Source: Actinomycetota bacterium (GTDB taxonomy: Bacteria > Actinomycetota > Actinomycetes > Actinomycetales > Dermatophilaceae). Taken from it: a stretch of DNA of 64,000 bases. Of the stretch, positions 45,802 through 55,198 are shown one piece after another. The stretch's first letter is position 1. Each line of letters starts with the position of its first letter. The notes under the pieces are model-generated. The model had not been told where the DNA came from. It did no database searches and was given only the letters and a program-made list of their open reading frames with translations. The stretch is taken from assembly GCA_020161815.1 (NCBI GenBank), contig JAIUOP010000001.1, positions 372,001 through 436,000 of the forward strand. Direction: 5' to 3'. The position numbers were made by a program, and so were the translations under genes.

Positions 45802-46986
45802 GTGTCAGGACCCATGCGCGCCCCCGGGGGCTTCCCCGTCGTCGGCATCATCGGCGGTGGCCAGCTCGCCCGCATGTGCGCCGGCCCCGCAGCCGAGCTC
45901 GGCATCACCGTGAGCGTCCTCGCCGAGGCACCCGATGCCTCTGCGGCGCTCGTGATTCCCTCCGCGCCGGTGGGCTCGCACGCCGATGTCGACGCGGTGC
46001 TGGCCTTCGCGGCGCACTGCGATGTCGTCACCTTCGACCACGAGCACGTGCCGGCCCCGGTGCTGTCGGCACTCGTGGCGGCGGGCGTGCCCCTGCATCC
46101 CACGCCCGAGGCGTTGGTCTTCGCGCAGGACAAGCTCGCCATGCGCTCGCGCCTCACCGAGATGGGTATGCCGTGTCCTCGCTGGGCGCTCGCCCGCTCC
46201 GCTGCCGACGTGGCCGCCTTCGCCGAGGAGGCGGGCTGGCCGATCATCGCCAAGACCCCGCGCGGGGGCTATGACGGCAAGGGGGTGCTCGTCGCCCGCA
46301 GCGCCGATGACATGGCCGAGTGGCTCTCGCACGAAGGCACGGAGGAGACCGGCCTGCTCCTGGAGGAGAAGGTGGACTTCGTCCGCGAGCTCGCCGTCCT
46401 CGTCGCGCGCAGCCCCTCTGGGCAGGCGGCCGCGTGGCCGGTCGTCGAGACGGTCCAGACCGAGGGCATCTGCACCGAGGTGCTCGCCCCGGCGCCCGAC
46501 CTCTCGCCCGACCTGGCGGCCTGCGCCACCGAGTCCGCGCTCCGGATCGCGGGGGAGCTGGGCGTGACCGGCGTCCTCGCGGTCGAGATGTTCGAGGTGC
46601 GTGACGGGCAGGGGCAGCCGGGCTTCGTCGTCAACGAGCTCGCGATGCGCCCGCACAACTCCGGCCACTGGTCGATGGACGGGGCCGTGACCGGCCAGTT
46701 CGAGCAGCACCTGCGGGCGGTCCTCGACCTGCCGCTGGGTGAGCCGACGCCGCACCACCGGTGGACGGTCATGGCCAATGTGCTCGGGGGCAGCGACGAG
46801 GAGCTCTACTCCGCCTACCGCCACGTCATGGCCCGAGACCCGGGAGCCAAGGTGCACCTCTACGGCAAGGGCGTCCGGCCCGGCCGGAAGATCGGTCACG
46901 TCAACGTCAGTGGTGAGGACCTCGGGGGCCTGCGCGAGCGCGCGGGCCACGCCGCGGCATACATCGAGGGAAGGGTGCGGGAATGA
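45802..46986 (+). CDS. purK: N5-carboxyaminoimidazole ribonucleotide synthase
   Basis: ATP-grasp enzyme making N5-CAIR from AIR and bicarbonate. 394 residues: [23 protein letters not shown] at residues 13-35 is the nucleotide/substrate N-terminal site; [45 protein letters not shown] (ATP-grasp loop), [18 protein letters not shown] and [17 protein letters not shown] follow. The GTG at 45802 fits the leaderless promoter upstream. ATGA overlap with purE. Confidence 0.97.
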   Translation: MSGPMRAPGGFPVVGIIGGGQLARMCAGPAAELGITVSVLAEAPDASAALVIPSAPVGSHADVDAVLAFAAHCDVVTFDHEHVPAPVLSALVAAGVPLHPTPEALVFAQDKLAMRSRLTEMGMPCPRWALARSAADVAAFAEEAGWPIIAKTPRGGYDGKGVLVARSADDMAEWLSHEGTEETGLLLEEKVDFVRELAVLVARSPSGQAAAWPVVETVQTEGICTEVLAPAPDLSPDLAACATESALRIAGELGVTGVLAVEMFEVRDGQGQPGFVVNELAMRPHNSGHWSMDGAVTGQFEQHLRAVLDLPLGEPTPHHRWTVMANVLGGSDEELYSAYRHVMARDPGAKVHLYGKGVRPGRKIGHVNVSGEDLGGLRERAGHAAAYIEGRVRE

Positions 46987-47489
46987 CCGTCGTCGGCATC
47001 GTCATGGGGAGCGACAGCGACTGGCCGGTCATGGAGGCCGCGTCAAAGGCGCTGTCCGAGTTCGGGATCGAGCACGAGGTGGACGTGGTCTCGGCGCACC
47101 GGATGCCGGAGGAGATGATCGCCTACGGTCGCTCGGCGGCCGAGCGCGGCCTGCGGGTCATCATCGCCGGGGCCGGGGGAGCCGCGCACCTGCCCGGGAT
47201 GCTCGCGTCCGTCACCTCTTTGCCGGTCATCGGGGTGCCGGTACCGCTGAAGACCCTCGACGGCATGGACTCGTTGCTGTCGATCGTCCAGATGCCGGCC
47301 GGGGTGCCGGTGGCGACGGTCTCGATCGGGGGAGCCCGCAACGCCGGGCTGCTCGCCGCGCGGATCCTCGGCTCGGGCAGTGACGAGGAGGCCCAGCGCA
47401 TCCGGGCGGCCATGGACGACTTCCGTGGAGCCCTGCGCGGCGAGGCCCACGCCAAGGGAGCCGCGCTGCGCGCCCGCCGCACCCTCTGA
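46983..47489 (+). CDS. purE: N5-carboxyaminoimidazole ribonucleotide mutase
   Basis: Converts N5-CAIR to CAIR, the step after PurK. 168 residues with [14 protein letters not shown] at the start, [11 protein letters not shown] with the catalytic His, and [17 protein letters not shown]; the PVIGVPV stretch closes the active site. Class I type. Start overlaps the purK stop by 4 bases. Confidence 0.97.
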   Translation: MTVVGIVMGSDSDWPVMEAASKALSEFGIEHEVDVVSAHRMPEEMIAYGRSAAERGLRVIIAGAGGAAHLPGMLASVTSLPVIGVPVPLKTLDGMDSLLSIVQMPAGVPVATVSIGGARNAGLLAARILGSGSDEEAQRIRAAMDDFRGALRGEAHAKGAALRARRTL

Positions 47490-47490
47490 C

Positions 47491-47597
47491 GCGGTTGTTA
47501 CCTCACGCCGCGGTTCTTACGTCGCGCTCGGGTCTCGAGGGGCTTGCCGCGGTTGTTCCTGCAAGCAACCGCAGCAGGAGGTACCAACCGCGGCAAC
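47491..47597. repeat. Iterated GCGGTT elements between purE and rph
   Basis: GCGGTTGTTACC (47491), GCGGTTCTTACG (47510) and GCGGTTGTTCCT (47549) run forward; inverted relatives lie at 47565 and 47580-47591. The last forward and inverted copies can form a hairpin (TTGCCGCGGTTG with CAACCGCGGCAA) just before the rph promoter. It may be a terminator for purKE, a regulator site array, or both. Confidence 0.55.
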
Positions 47598-47610
47598 TAG
47601 CCTTGGGCGC

Positions 47611-48399
47611 ATGACCTCAGCCACCCCGGCCACCCCTGCCACGTCCACGGCGCGCCACGACGGCCGCGCCCCCGACCAACTCCGCGACATCCGGATCACG
47701 CGCAACTGGCTCGACCACGCCGAGGGCTCGGTGCTCGTGGAGTTCGGGCGCACGCGCGTCCTGTGCGCTGCCTCCTTCACCGAGGGCGTGCCACGCTGGC
47801 TCAAGGGGCGCGGCACCGGTTGGGTGACCTCGGAGTACGAGATGCTGCCGCGGTCGACGAACACCCGCTCGGACCGCGAGTCCCGCAAGGGCAAGGTCGG
47901 CGGTCGCACCCACGAGATCAGCCGCCTCATCGGGCGCTCGCTGCGCGCGATCATCGACACCAAGGCGCTGGGGGAGAACACCATCGTCCTCGACTGTGAC
48001 GTCCTCCAGGCCGACGGGGGCACCCGCACCGCCTCGATCACCGGCGCCTACGTCGCCCTCGTCGACGCGATCGAGGACGCCCGCGCCAAGGGCCTGATCG
48101 CGGCCGGCGCCGAGCCGCTCGTCGACTCGGTCGCGGCGGTCTCGGTCGGTGTCGTCGGCGGCGTCCCGGTCGCGGACCTGGACTACCCCGAGGACTCCAC
48201 GGCCGACACCGACATGAACGTCGTCATGACCGGCTCGGGCCGCTTTGTCGAGGTGCAGGGCACGGCCGAGGGAGCTGGTGCCGCCTTCGACCGCCAGCTC
48301 CTCGATGCCCTCCTCGACCTCGCGACCGGGGCCTGCGCCGAGCTCACCCGGCACCAGAGCGAGGCGCTGGCGGCGCCGGCGCGGGAGCGCGTCCAGTGA
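47611..48399 (+). CDS. rph: Ribonuclease PH
   Basis: 3'-5' phosphorolytic exoribonuclease that trims tRNA ends. 262 residues: [19 protein letters not shown] near 30, [45 protein letters not shown] (RNA and phosphate Arg residues), [20 protein letters not shown] and [19 protein letters not shown]. The N-terminal 18 residues are an extra low-complexity stretch. TAGCCT (47598-47603) ends seven bases before the ATG, a leaderless layout. GTGA overlap with rdgB. Confidence 0.97.
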   Translation: MTSATPATPATSTARHDGRAPDQLRDIRITRNWLDHAEGSVLVEFGRTRVLCAASFTEGVPRWLKGRGTGWVTSEYEMLPRSTNTRSDRESRKGKVGGRTHEISRLIGRSLRAIIDTKALGENTIVLDCDVLQADGGTRTASITGAYVALVDAIEDARAKGLIAAGAEPLVDSVAAVSVGVVGGVPVADLDYPEDSTADTDMNVVMTGSGRFVEVQGTAEGAGAAFDRQLLDALLDLATGACAELTRHQSEALAAPARERVQ

Positions 48400-49046
48400 C
48401 GCGTCGCGTCGTGCTCGCCACGCGCAACGAGCACAAGGTGCACGAGCTGGAGCAGATCCTCGGCGACCTCGTCGGCGAGCTCGAGCTCGAGATCGTGCCG
48501 GTGAGCGCCTATCCCGACGTCGAGGACGTCGCGGAGACCGAGGTGACCTTCGCCGGGAACTCCCTCCTCAAGGCCCGCGCGGTCGCCACGGCCACCGGTC
48601 TGCCCGCGATCGCCGACGACTCCGGACTCACCGTGGACGTCCTCGGCGGGTCGCCGGGAGTCTTCTCCGCGCGCTGGTCCGGGTCCCGGGCCGGGGCGGG
48701 TGCCACGCGCCAGGAGAAGGACCGCGCCAACCTCACCCTCCTCCTCGAGCAGGTCGCCGACGTGCCCGATGAGCACCGGGGCGCGGCCTTCGCCTGCGCC
48801 GCGGTGCTCGCCCTCCCCGACGGCCGGTATGCCGTGGCCGAGGGCCGCGTGGCCGGTCACCTCGAGCGAGTTCCCCGGGGCGAGAACGGATTCGGCTACG
48901 ACCCGATCTTCGTGCCGGACGAGCAGGGCGAGGGGTCGGCGGTGCGCACGCTCGCCGAGTTCAGCGACCTCCAGAAGAATGCGATCTCCCACCGCGGGCG
49001 CGCCTTCCGGTCCCTGGCCCCGCACCTGCGGGAGCTGCTCACCTGA
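48396..49046 (+). CDS. rdgB: Non-canonical purine NTP pyrophosphatase (RdgB/HAM1)
   Basis: Removes dITP, XTP and similar nucleotides. 216 residues: [18 protein letters not shown] at the start (nucleotide loop S/T-x-N-x-x-K), [14 protein letters not shown] with the catalytic Asp, [23 protein letters not shown] and ISHRGRAF. Follows rph as in many bacteria and shares its transcript. Confidence 0.97.
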   Translation: MTRRVVLATRNEHKVHELEQILGDLVGELELEIVPVSAYPDVEDVAETEVTFAGNSLLKARAVATATGLPAIADDSGLTVDVLGGSPGVFSARWSGSRAGAGATRQEKDRANLTLLLEQVADVPDEHRGAAFACAAVLALPDGRYAVAEGRVAGHLERVPRGENGFGYDPIFVPDEQGEGSAVRTLAEFSDLQKNAISHRGRAFRSLAPHLRELLT

Positions 49047-49079
49047 GGCGAGCGGACGGCATACGAATCGGGTTGTCGC

Positions 49080-49541
49080 TCAGCGGATCTGGCCGTCGGC
49101 ACTCATCGCGCGCCACTCGATCTTCGGGCAGGTGTCCATGACGACCTCGAGCCCGGCCTCCTCGGCGCGGGCCGCAGCGGCCTCGTCGACGACGCCCTTC
49201 TGCATCCAGATGGCATCGATGTGCAGGCGCTCCTTGTGCGCGATCGCCTCGTCGACGACCGCCCCGACGTGCTCGCTGCTGACGAAGCAGTCGACCACCT
49301 TGATGAACTGGTCGGGGATGTCGGCCAGGCTCGCATAGGCGGTCTCGCCGAAGACCCTCTCCGCCTTGGGGTGCACCGGGATGATCGTGCGGCCCTGCTC
49401 GTACTTCAGCCAGCGCGCGACCGAGTGGGCGGGCCGCTCCTCGTTGGTGGACAGGCCGACCACGACCCAGACGCCGGGGTCCATCAGGAGGGCGCGAACG
49501 ACGTCGGGGTCGTTCTGGTGCAGGGAGGGAGTCACGCTCAT
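49080..49541 (-). CDS. CoA-binding domain protein (YccU-like)
   Basis: 153 residues forming a single Rossmann CoA-binding domain: WVVVGLSTNEERPAHSVARWL at residues 25-45, IIPVHPKAERVFGETAYASLADIP in the middle, and IDAIWMQKGVVDEAAA near 108, where the family binds CoA. No enzyme activity is known for the YccU group. A second open frame across the same stretch is a shadow. Divergent from the following gene. Confidence 0.88.
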   Translation of the reverse strand: MSVTPSLHQNDPDVVRALLMDPGVWVVVGLSTNEERPAHSVARWLKYEQGRTIIPVHPKAERVFGETAYASLADIPDQFIKVVDCFVSSEHVGAVVDEAIAHKERLHIDAIWMQKGVVDEAAAARAEEAGLEVVMDTCPKIEWRAMSADGQIR

Positions 49542-49616
49542 GTCGCCATCGTTGATGGCGGTGGCTTCGGACGCAACCTCCGGAACGGTGCCAACCCGGT
49601 GTGGAAGGCTCCCGCT

Positions 49617-51557
49617 GTGACACGTCTACTCCTGCTGGTGGCCGCGGTCGCCACCATCCTGCTGCTCACAGCGGCAAGCGCCGCATTCGGCGGGGCACCC
49701 TGGTGGGAGAACCTGAGCCGGGTCGATGCCCTGCTCAGTTCCCTTCTTGCGGTCGGCGCACTGGGTGCCTTCTTCCTGACCGGTGGCCGGTGGCTTTCCC
49801 GTGCCGTGGTGCGGGCACCGATGCGTCGCGCCTGGCGGGCCGAGGGGATGCCGCGTGATCGAGCGCTGCGAGAGGCATCCATCGAGGCCGTCGTTGCTCA
49901 CGCCGCCGGGTCGGCAGTCCGGCCGGGGCGCCTCCTGGCGCGTCTTGCGATGATCGAGGAGGCGGCGGGGCCTCGACGCTGGCCCTGGGCGAGTGCCCGT
50001 CGGATCAGCTGGTTCACCGCCGTCAGTGAGCGACTCACCGATGGTTTGATTCCGCGCCTGCTCTCGCCCGACACCTCACGCGCGGTGGCGGCGTTGTGTG
50101 AGGCCGCCGCACGGGCCGATGACGACTTCCTGCACTACCGGCCGGTTCCGAGCGAATTGCTCGCACGCACGCAGGTCATGCCTGTCCGTGGCGCGGGGGA
50201 CGAGGCCGTCACGGGCGTCCTCTTCCGCGATGTCGCCACCGTCCTGTCGGGCGCCCTCGTGCTCGCCGACGGAGTGCAGTGCCGGGGTGGCGCCGTGCAC
50301 CGTCTCCGGGTGTGGCACTCGCATGCCAACCGGCCCAGTGGCAACTCCTTCGGCGCCACCCACGCACTGGGGGCCCGCCGCGTGGACGGCGACCGACAGG
50401 AATGTCCGTGGGGGATGGCCCTGGCCACGCAGGCCAAGACGCGTGCCGGCGACTTCGACGGTCGCGTCGTCGAACTCGAGGGAGTGGCCCTGGTCCAGGA
50501 CGACCGATCCGAGGGCGTCGACATCCTGCTGCGCACCCGCGAAACCTGCTATGCCGCAACCGAGGTCATCGCCGCCGGCCCAGCAGGCGGAACGGCCGAC
50601 CTGCGGTGCAAGGGGCTGGACAGGGAGAGCGCCACGGTGCGCTCGCCCAGGTGGCTCACGCTGGAGCCCGAGGTGGACGGGCCCGCTTCAGTCCACTCCC
50701 GGCCGGACACCCTCAGCGCTCGCCGCGTCGAGGTGCAGACCTCGCGTCTGGGTCTGCTCACCGCCTTCGCCGCTCTCGTTCTGCAGTACCCGTCGACCAC
50801 TCACCCCGGGCTCGATCGGTCGCTGGTGCTGGCCCAGCGCTCGGCCCTCACACGCAACGGAGCGGGAGTTCTCTCGGTGGCCGGTGGAGGTGTGGTCAAT
50901 CTCCCGGTCGGCAGTTGGCCCGGGGACGAAGACGCCGATGGCTTCCCCGATCTGGCCGCGGGGGTCCGTCGTGAGATCCACGAGGAGCTGGGGCTCGACC
51001 TGGCCCCAGACCAGTTCGTCCCCATGGCTGCCTATCTGATGACCCAACGCGGTCCTGTCCTGAGCTCTGCAGCTCCCACGCCCGGGCACGGCACGGGGGA
51101 GCTCGTTGCCACGGCCGCCTTCATGGTCACCGTCGACATGGACTTCCGGACCTTGCAGGCGCGACGCACCCACGCCTCGCCGAGCAAGGGGCGCTACGAG
51201 AACGCCGGACTCGTGAGCATCCCCGTGCCACACGTCGCGTCGGCGGACCCGGCGGCACTGGCTTCGGCGGCCGTCGAGTTCGTGCACACCCTGACAGAGG
51301 GTCATGGGGCGCGCTTGGACCAGCGGGCCTACGTGGCGGCGCTCTACCTGGCCGTGGATGCCTTCGGTGCACCCGCGGCCGTCTCGGCCTTCGCGGCCAC
51401 ACCCTGGTGGCGGATGTCCTGGGATGACTCGCTCGACCATGCCGGCCCGCAGACACCACGGCTGACGCTCCCACCCTCAGACCTGGTTGACGACTCATCA
51501 GCGGTGCGGTTGCGGACGCTGGCAACCACGCTCGGCCTTGACATCTCCCAGTGGTGA
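49617..51557 (+). CDS. Unrecognised two-TM protein with a Nudix-like box
   Basis: I do not recognise this 646-residue protein. The start GTG at 49617 follows GGAAGG; the frame is open upstream only as antisense of the neighbour. Two N-terminal membrane segments (residues about 3-19 and 40-60) are followed by a basic helix-rich stretch, a middle region with VLSGALVLADGVQCRGGAVH and a possible His pair (HSHANR), and near residue 434 a Nudix-like region: GGGVVNLPVGSW, then REIHEELGL at 452-460, which fits the second half of the Nudix box although the upstream Gly and Glu are not in register. It ends with a further ~170 residues. It contains no GTATGCCG motif. It may hydrolyse or sense a nucleotide at the membrane; this is inference. 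Confidence 0.6.
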   Translation: MTRLLLLVAAVATILLLTAASAAFGGAPWWENLSRVDALLSSLLAVGALGAFFLTGGRWLSRAVVRAPMRRAWRAEGMPRDRALREASIEAVVAHAAGSAVRPGRLLARLAMIEEAAGPRRWPWASARRISWFTAVSERLTDGLIPRLLSPDTSRAVAALCEAAARADDDFLHYRPVPSELLARTQVMPVRGAGDEAVTGVLFRDVATVLSGALVLADGVQCRGGAVHRLRVWHSHANRPSGNSFGATHALGARRVDGDRQECPWGMALATQAKTRAGDFDGRVVELEGVALVQDDRSEGVDILLRTRETCYAATEVIAAGPAGGTADLRCKGLDRESATVRSPRWLTLEPEVDGPASVHSRPDTLSARRVEVQTSRLGLLTAFAALVLQYPSTTHPGLDRSLVLAQRSALTRNGAGVLSVAGGGVVNLPVGSWPGDEDADGFPDLAAGVRREIHEELGLDLAPDQFVPMAAYLMTQRGPVLSSAAPTPGHGTGELVATAAFMVTVDMDFRTLQARRTHASPSKGRYENAGLVSIPVPHVASADPAALASAAVEFVHTLTEGHGARLDQRAYVAALYLAVDAFGAPAAVSAFAATPWWRMSWDDSLDHAGPQTPRLTLPPSDLVDDSSAVRLRTLATTLGLDISQW

Positions 51558-51666
51558 CGGGGTTCGGTGGCTTGCATTGCGTGCGTGCGCGGAGTTGGGT
51601 GGACCGTATGCCGTGTGGCGTGCCCGCCCGGGGCGCGGCCGCGCGACCTGACTCGAGGAGACGTGC

Positions 51667-52728
51667 ATGAAGTTCGGACTGTTCATCCCGCAGGGCTGGC
51701 GCCACGACCTCGTGGGGATCGACCCCTCCCTGCACTGGGGGGTCATGGCCGGGCTGGCCAAGCGTGCCGACGCCAACGAGGACTGGACCTCGCTGTGGGT
51801 GTTCGACCACTTCCACACCCTGCTGCACCCGACCGAGGAGGCGACCCACGAGGCGTGGTCGCTCATGGCGGCGTTCGCCGGGATCACCTCGCGGATCCGG
51901 CTGGGCCAGATGTGCACGTGCATGAGCTATCGCAACCCGGCCTACCTGGCCAAGGTGGCGACGACGGTCGACATCGTCTCCGAGGGCCGGCTCGAGATGG
52001 GCATCGGCGCCGGGTGGTACGAGCACGAGTGGCTGGCCTATGGCTACGGCTTCCCCTCGGCCGGTGAACGGCTCGGTCGACTGCGCGAGGGCGTGCAGAT
52101 CATGCGCCAGATGTGGACCACCGGTTATGGCGCGCTCGACGGCAAGTACTACCAGGTCGACGGGGCGATGAACTTCCCGCTGCCCCTGCAGGGCACCTCT
52201 GCCCCCGGGAGCCAGGAGAACGGCATACCGGTGTGGATCGCCGGTGGCGGGGAGAAGGTCACGCTGCGCATCGCGGCGCAGTACGCCGACTACACCAACT
52301 GGTTCGGGGACCTCGAGGGCTTCACGGCCAAGAACGGGATCTTCAAGGAGCACTGCCGCGACCTCGGGCGGGACGAGAGCCAGGTCGTGCGCTCCTCGAA
52401 CTACGACATCATCATCGGCCACAGCCAGGGCGAGATCGACGACCGGTTGGCGGGGATCCGCGACCGACTGGAGCGCGGCGGGGTGCCGCAGGACAAGGTC
52501 GAGGCACGGATGAAGCACTATGCCTCCTCGACCGGGTGCGGCACGCCGGAGCAGCTGGTCGAGCGGTTCACCGCGCTGGAGAAGGCGGGGATGACCTACT
52601 GCATCGCCAACTTCGCCGAGGCGGCCTATGACACCTCGGGCATCGAGGCCTTCGAGCGCGAGGTGATCCCCGAGCTCGTCGACCGCCGCGAGCACGGTCA
52701 CCTCTGGCACCTGCTCACCGGCCGCTGA
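51667..52728 (+). CDS. Luciferase-like (F420-dependent type) oxidoreductase
   Basis: 353 residues of the bacterial luciferase-like TIM barrel. KFGLFIPQGW at the start, SLWVFDHFHTLLHP (Asp-His of the flavin/F420 site), RIRLGQMCTCMSYRNPAYLAKVATTVD (given here in part as MSYRNPAYLAKVATTVD), GRLEMGIGAGWYEHEW near 115, and GIPVWIAGGGEKVTLRIAAQY match F420-dependent members. GAGGAG stands before the ATG at good spacing. Substrate unknown. The 109-base gap upstream holds one GTATGCCGT (51606) and nothing else clear. Confidence 0.9.
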   Translation: MKFGLFIPQGWRHDLVGIDPSLHWGVMAGLAKRADANEDWTSLWVFDHFHTLLHPTEEATHEAWSLMAAFAGITSRIRLGQMCTCMSYRNPAYLAKVATTVDIVSEGRLEMGIGAGWYEHEWLAYGYGFPSAGERLGRLREGVQIMRQMWTTGYGALDGKYYQVDGAMNFPLPLQGTSAPGSQENGIPVWIAGGGEKVTLRIAAQYADYTNWFGDLEGFTAKNGIFKEHCRDLGRDESQVVRSSNYDIIIGHSQGEIDDRLAGIRDRLERGGVPQDKVEARMKHYASSTGCGTPEQLVERFTALEKAGMTYCIANFAEAAYDTSGIEAFEREVIPELVDRREHGHLWHLLTGR

Positions 52729-52750
52729 GGAGCTGCTTCTCCTCGTTGAG

Positions 52751-52796
52751 TGCGTAGAAATTCCATGCCAGGGCGCAGTTCTCTACGCACCTAACG
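52751..52796 (+). repeat. Left 46-bp direct repeat with hairpin
   Basis: The repeat starts TGCGTAGAAATTC and ends TCTACGCACCTAACG; 52750-52758 and 52782-52790 can pair as a 9-bp stem. A closely similar copy in the same orientation is at 53871-53916, so the two bracket the AbiEi/DUF559-type gene, 1120 bases apart. Confidence 0.75.
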
Positions 52797-52848
52797 CGTG
52801 CCTGTGGACAACGACGGGAGCGTCGTCGAAGTGCGGCATGGTCCTTGC

Positions 52849-53877
52849 ATGCGACAGCTTCACGACGAGTTGCTCGAGGTGGCGAGCCGGCAGGAGGGCC
52901 TGCTCATGCGTGCCCAGTGCCGGGCGGCGGGCATGACGGACGCGGTCATCGCGCACCGAGTTCGGTCCGAACGGTGGCGGTTGATCCGGCGCGGGGTCTA
53001 CCAGACCGAGCCGGGGCGCAGTGGTTGGCCGGTCGAAGCGACCGCGGCGCTCCTTGCCGCCGCTGACGTCTCCCCGTATGCCGTGGGCGAACTCCCGGCG
53101 TGGACAGGCACTCCGCCGGTGGCCCTGTGGGGCGAGTCGGCCGCTCGCGCTTGGGGCCAGGAGGTCCGACGCCCGCGGCCGGGGATTGCACTGGTCGTCC
53201 CGGTCGGGCGGGTGGTGGCGGCGGGTGAGGGCACGACGATCCGCAGGGTCCGCAAGTGGGAAGGCCTCGTCGACGAGCATCAGTTCCCCTGGCGGACCAC
53301 CCGGGCGGCGACGGTCATCGACTGCGGATCGTTGGGCACCGAGGACGGCGCCTTCAACTGGTTGTCGCGCGGTGTGCGGGACGGTTTCGTCCGCAGCGCA
53401 GACCTCCAGGCCGAGCTCGCCCGTCGTCGCCGGGTCCGACACGGGATGCTCATGCGCGAGGCGCTCGGCGATGTGGCCGCCGGAGCCATGTCGGCCGCTG
53501 AGCTGAGGTATGTCCGCTCCGTCGAGCGACCGCACGGGCTGCCGGCCGCGGTCCGTCAACGACGCAGTGAGGCCGGAGGTGGGTCGTACCACGACAACGT
53601 CTACCAGGACTTCGCGGTGGTCATCGAGGTCGATGGACGGCTCGGGCATGAACAGTGGGCAGATCGGGTGCGGGACGGCCGGCGGGATCGCCAGCTCGTG
53701 GGCCTGACCGGCCAGTGGACGTCGAGGGTGTTCTGGCCGGACGTCGCGGTCACGCCTTGCGCGACGGCCGTCGAGGTGGCCGGGCTCCTTCGTGCTCGAG
53801 GCTGGACGGGGCGCGTGGTGACCTGCTCGCGTGTGGGCTGCCCGGTCGAGGCGTGGAGCCTCCCGCAAGGTGCGTAG
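52849..53877 (+). CDS. AbiEi-like N-terminal domain + DUF559-type (Vsr-like) nuclease-fold protein
   Basis: 342 residues from the ATG at 52849 (a GTG at 52798, directly after the left repeat, is an alternative). The N-terminal part, LLEVASRQEGLLMRAQCRAA with LIRRGVYQTEPG, is the winged-helix region seen in AbiEi-type antitoxins. The C-terminal part, VIEVDGRLGHEQWADRVRD, RRDRQLVGLTGQWTSRVFWP, has the acidic and Arg residues of DUF559/Vsr-like nuclease folds. Such two-domain proteins are frequent, mostly solitary, in actinobacteria; their job is unknown. The stop codon lies inside the right-hand repeat, which suggests that repeats and gene travelled as one unit. Confidence 0.8.
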   Translation: MRQLHDELLEVASRQEGLLMRAQCRAAGMTDAVIAHRVRSERWRLIRRGVYQTEPGRSGWPVEATAALLAAADVSPYAVGELPAWTGTPPVALWGESAARAWGQEVRRPRPGIALVVPVGRVVAAGEGTTIRRVRKWEGLVDEHQFPWRTTRAATVIDCGSLGTEDGAFNWLSRGVRDGFVRSADLQAELARRRRVRHGMLMREALGDVAAGAMSAAELRYVRSVERPHGLPAAVRQRRSEAGGGSYHDNVYQDFAVVIEVDGRLGHEQWADRVRDGRRDRQLVGLTGQWTSRVFWPDVAVTPCATAVEVAGLLRARGWTGRVVTCSRVGCPVEAWSLPQGA

Positions 53878-53916
53878 AGATTCTCGCCAGGGCATGGAGT
53901 TTCTACGCACCTAACG
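53871..53916 (+). repeat. Right 46-bp direct repeat with hairpin
   Basis: Starts TGCGTAGAGATTC, contains GCCAGGGC like the left copy, and ends TCTACGCACCTAACG. 53869-53878 pairs with 53902-53911 as a 10-bp stem, so it may also end transcription of the gene whose TAG stop it includes. Confidence 0.75.
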
Positions 53917-54015
53917 CCAGGGGGAGGTGGGGAGGGGGGAGCGGGGCGGGAAGCGTGAGGGGAGGCACACGGCGAGAGGTGAGCACACGGCATACCGGTC
54001 GGTAGATTTGGGCGC

Positions 54016-55182
54016 ATGAGTGGCGCCACCGACTTCGACCTGTTCCGCACCAGCGAGTTCCACGAGGAGCTGCGCGCCGCCGTGCAGGACGTCGTGCGCG
54101 ACAAGATCGCCCCGTATGCCGCGGCCGTGGACGAGGAGGCGCGCTACCCCCAGGAGGCGCACGACGCTCTCGTGGCCAGTGACTTCTTCGCCCCGCACGT
54201 GCCGGAGGAGTACGGCGGCGTCGGCGCCGACGCCCTCGCGACCTGCATCGTCATCGAGGAGGTCGCCCGCGCGGACGCCAGCGCCAGCCTGATCCCCGCG
54301 GTCAACAAGCTCGGCTCGCTGCCGGTCATGCTCGGGGCCTCCGAGGAGGTCAAGCAGCGCTACCTGCCGCCGCTCGCCCGCGGCGAGGCCGGCTTCTCCT
54401 ACGGACTCTCCGAGCGCGAGGCCGGCTCCGACACCGCCTCGATGAAGTGCCGCGCCCGCCGCGACGGCGACGACTGGGTGCTGAATGGCCAGAAGTCGTG
54501 GATCACCAACGCCGGCGTGAGCGAGTACTACACCGTCCTCGCCGTCACGGACCCCGACGGTCCGCGCGGCAACAACGTCAGCGCCTTCGTCGTCGAGAAG
54601 TCCGACGCGGGCTTCACCTTCGGCGAGAAGGAGCGCAAGCTCGGCATCAAGGGCAGCCCCACCCGCGAGCTGCACTTCGACAACTGCCGCATCCCAGGCG
54701 ACCGCATCGTCGGCGCCGAGGGCGACGGGCTCAAGATCGCCCTGCGCACCCTCGACCACACCCGCGTGACGATCGGCGCGCAGGCCGTCGGCATCGCCCA
54801 GGGCGCTCTCGACCACGCGCTGGCCTACGTCAAGGAGCGCAAGCAGTTCGGCAAGCACATCGCGGACTTCCAGGGCATCCAGTTCATGCTCGCCGACATG
54901 GCGATGGAGCTCGAGGCCGCGCGCACCATGGTGTACGTCGCCGCCGCCAAGTCCGAGCGGGGTGACGCCGACCTGTCCTTCTTCGGCGCGGCCGCCAAGT
55001 GCTTCGCGTCCGACGTCGCCATGAAGATCACGACCGACGCGGTCCAGCTGCTCGGCGGCGCCGGCTACACCCGCGACTTCCCGCTGGAGCGGATGATGCG
55101 CGACGCCAAGATCACCCAGATCTACGAGGGCACCAACCAGGTGCAGCGGATCGTCATGGCGCGCCAGCTGCTCAAGGGCTGA
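54016..55182 (+). CDS. Acyl-CoA dehydrogenase
   Basis: FAD enzyme oxidising acyl-CoA to 2-enoyl-CoA. 388 residues: FAPHVPEEYGGVGADALATC near 55, FSYGLSEREAGSDTASM (acyl/FAD site), WVLNGQKSWITNA, RKLGIKGSPTRELHFDNC, ERKQFGKHIADFQGIQFMLA, and near the end QIYEGTNQVQRIVMAR, which carries the catalytic Glu in the short/medium-chain position. TAGATT (54003-54008) ends seven bases before the ATG, again a leaderless layout. Chain-length specificity cannot be read. Confidence 0.95.
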   Translation: MSGATDFDLFRTSEFHEELRAAVQDVVRDKIAPYAAAVDEEARYPQEAHDALVASDFFAPHVPEEYGGVGADALATCIVIEEVARADASASLIPAVNKLGSLPVMLGASEEVKQRYLPPLARGEAGFSYGLSEREAGSDTASMKCRARRDGDDWVLNGQKSWITNAGVSEYYTVLAVTDPDGPRGNNVSAFVVEKSDAGFTFGEKERKLGIKGSPTRELHFDNCRIPGDRIVGAEGDGLKIALRTLDHTRVTIGAQAVGIAQGALDHALAYVKERKQFGKHIADFQGIQFMLADMAMELEAARTMVYVAAAKSERGDADLSFFGAAAKCFASDVAMKITTDAVQLLGGAGYTRDFPLERMMRDAKITQIYEGTNQVQRIVMARQLLKG

Positions 55183-55198
55183 GCCGTATGCCGTCCGC

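Noticed and set aside
49039..49623. Alternative 194-residue frame overlapping the CoA-binding protein
   Set aside because: Its sequence is low complexity and Arg-rich, while the 49080-49541 frame gives a clean CoA-binding domain.
52751..53916. Insertion sequence
   Set aside because: The enclosed gene is an AbiEi/DUF559-type protein, not a transposase, and the flanking repeats are direct, not terminal inverted repeats.
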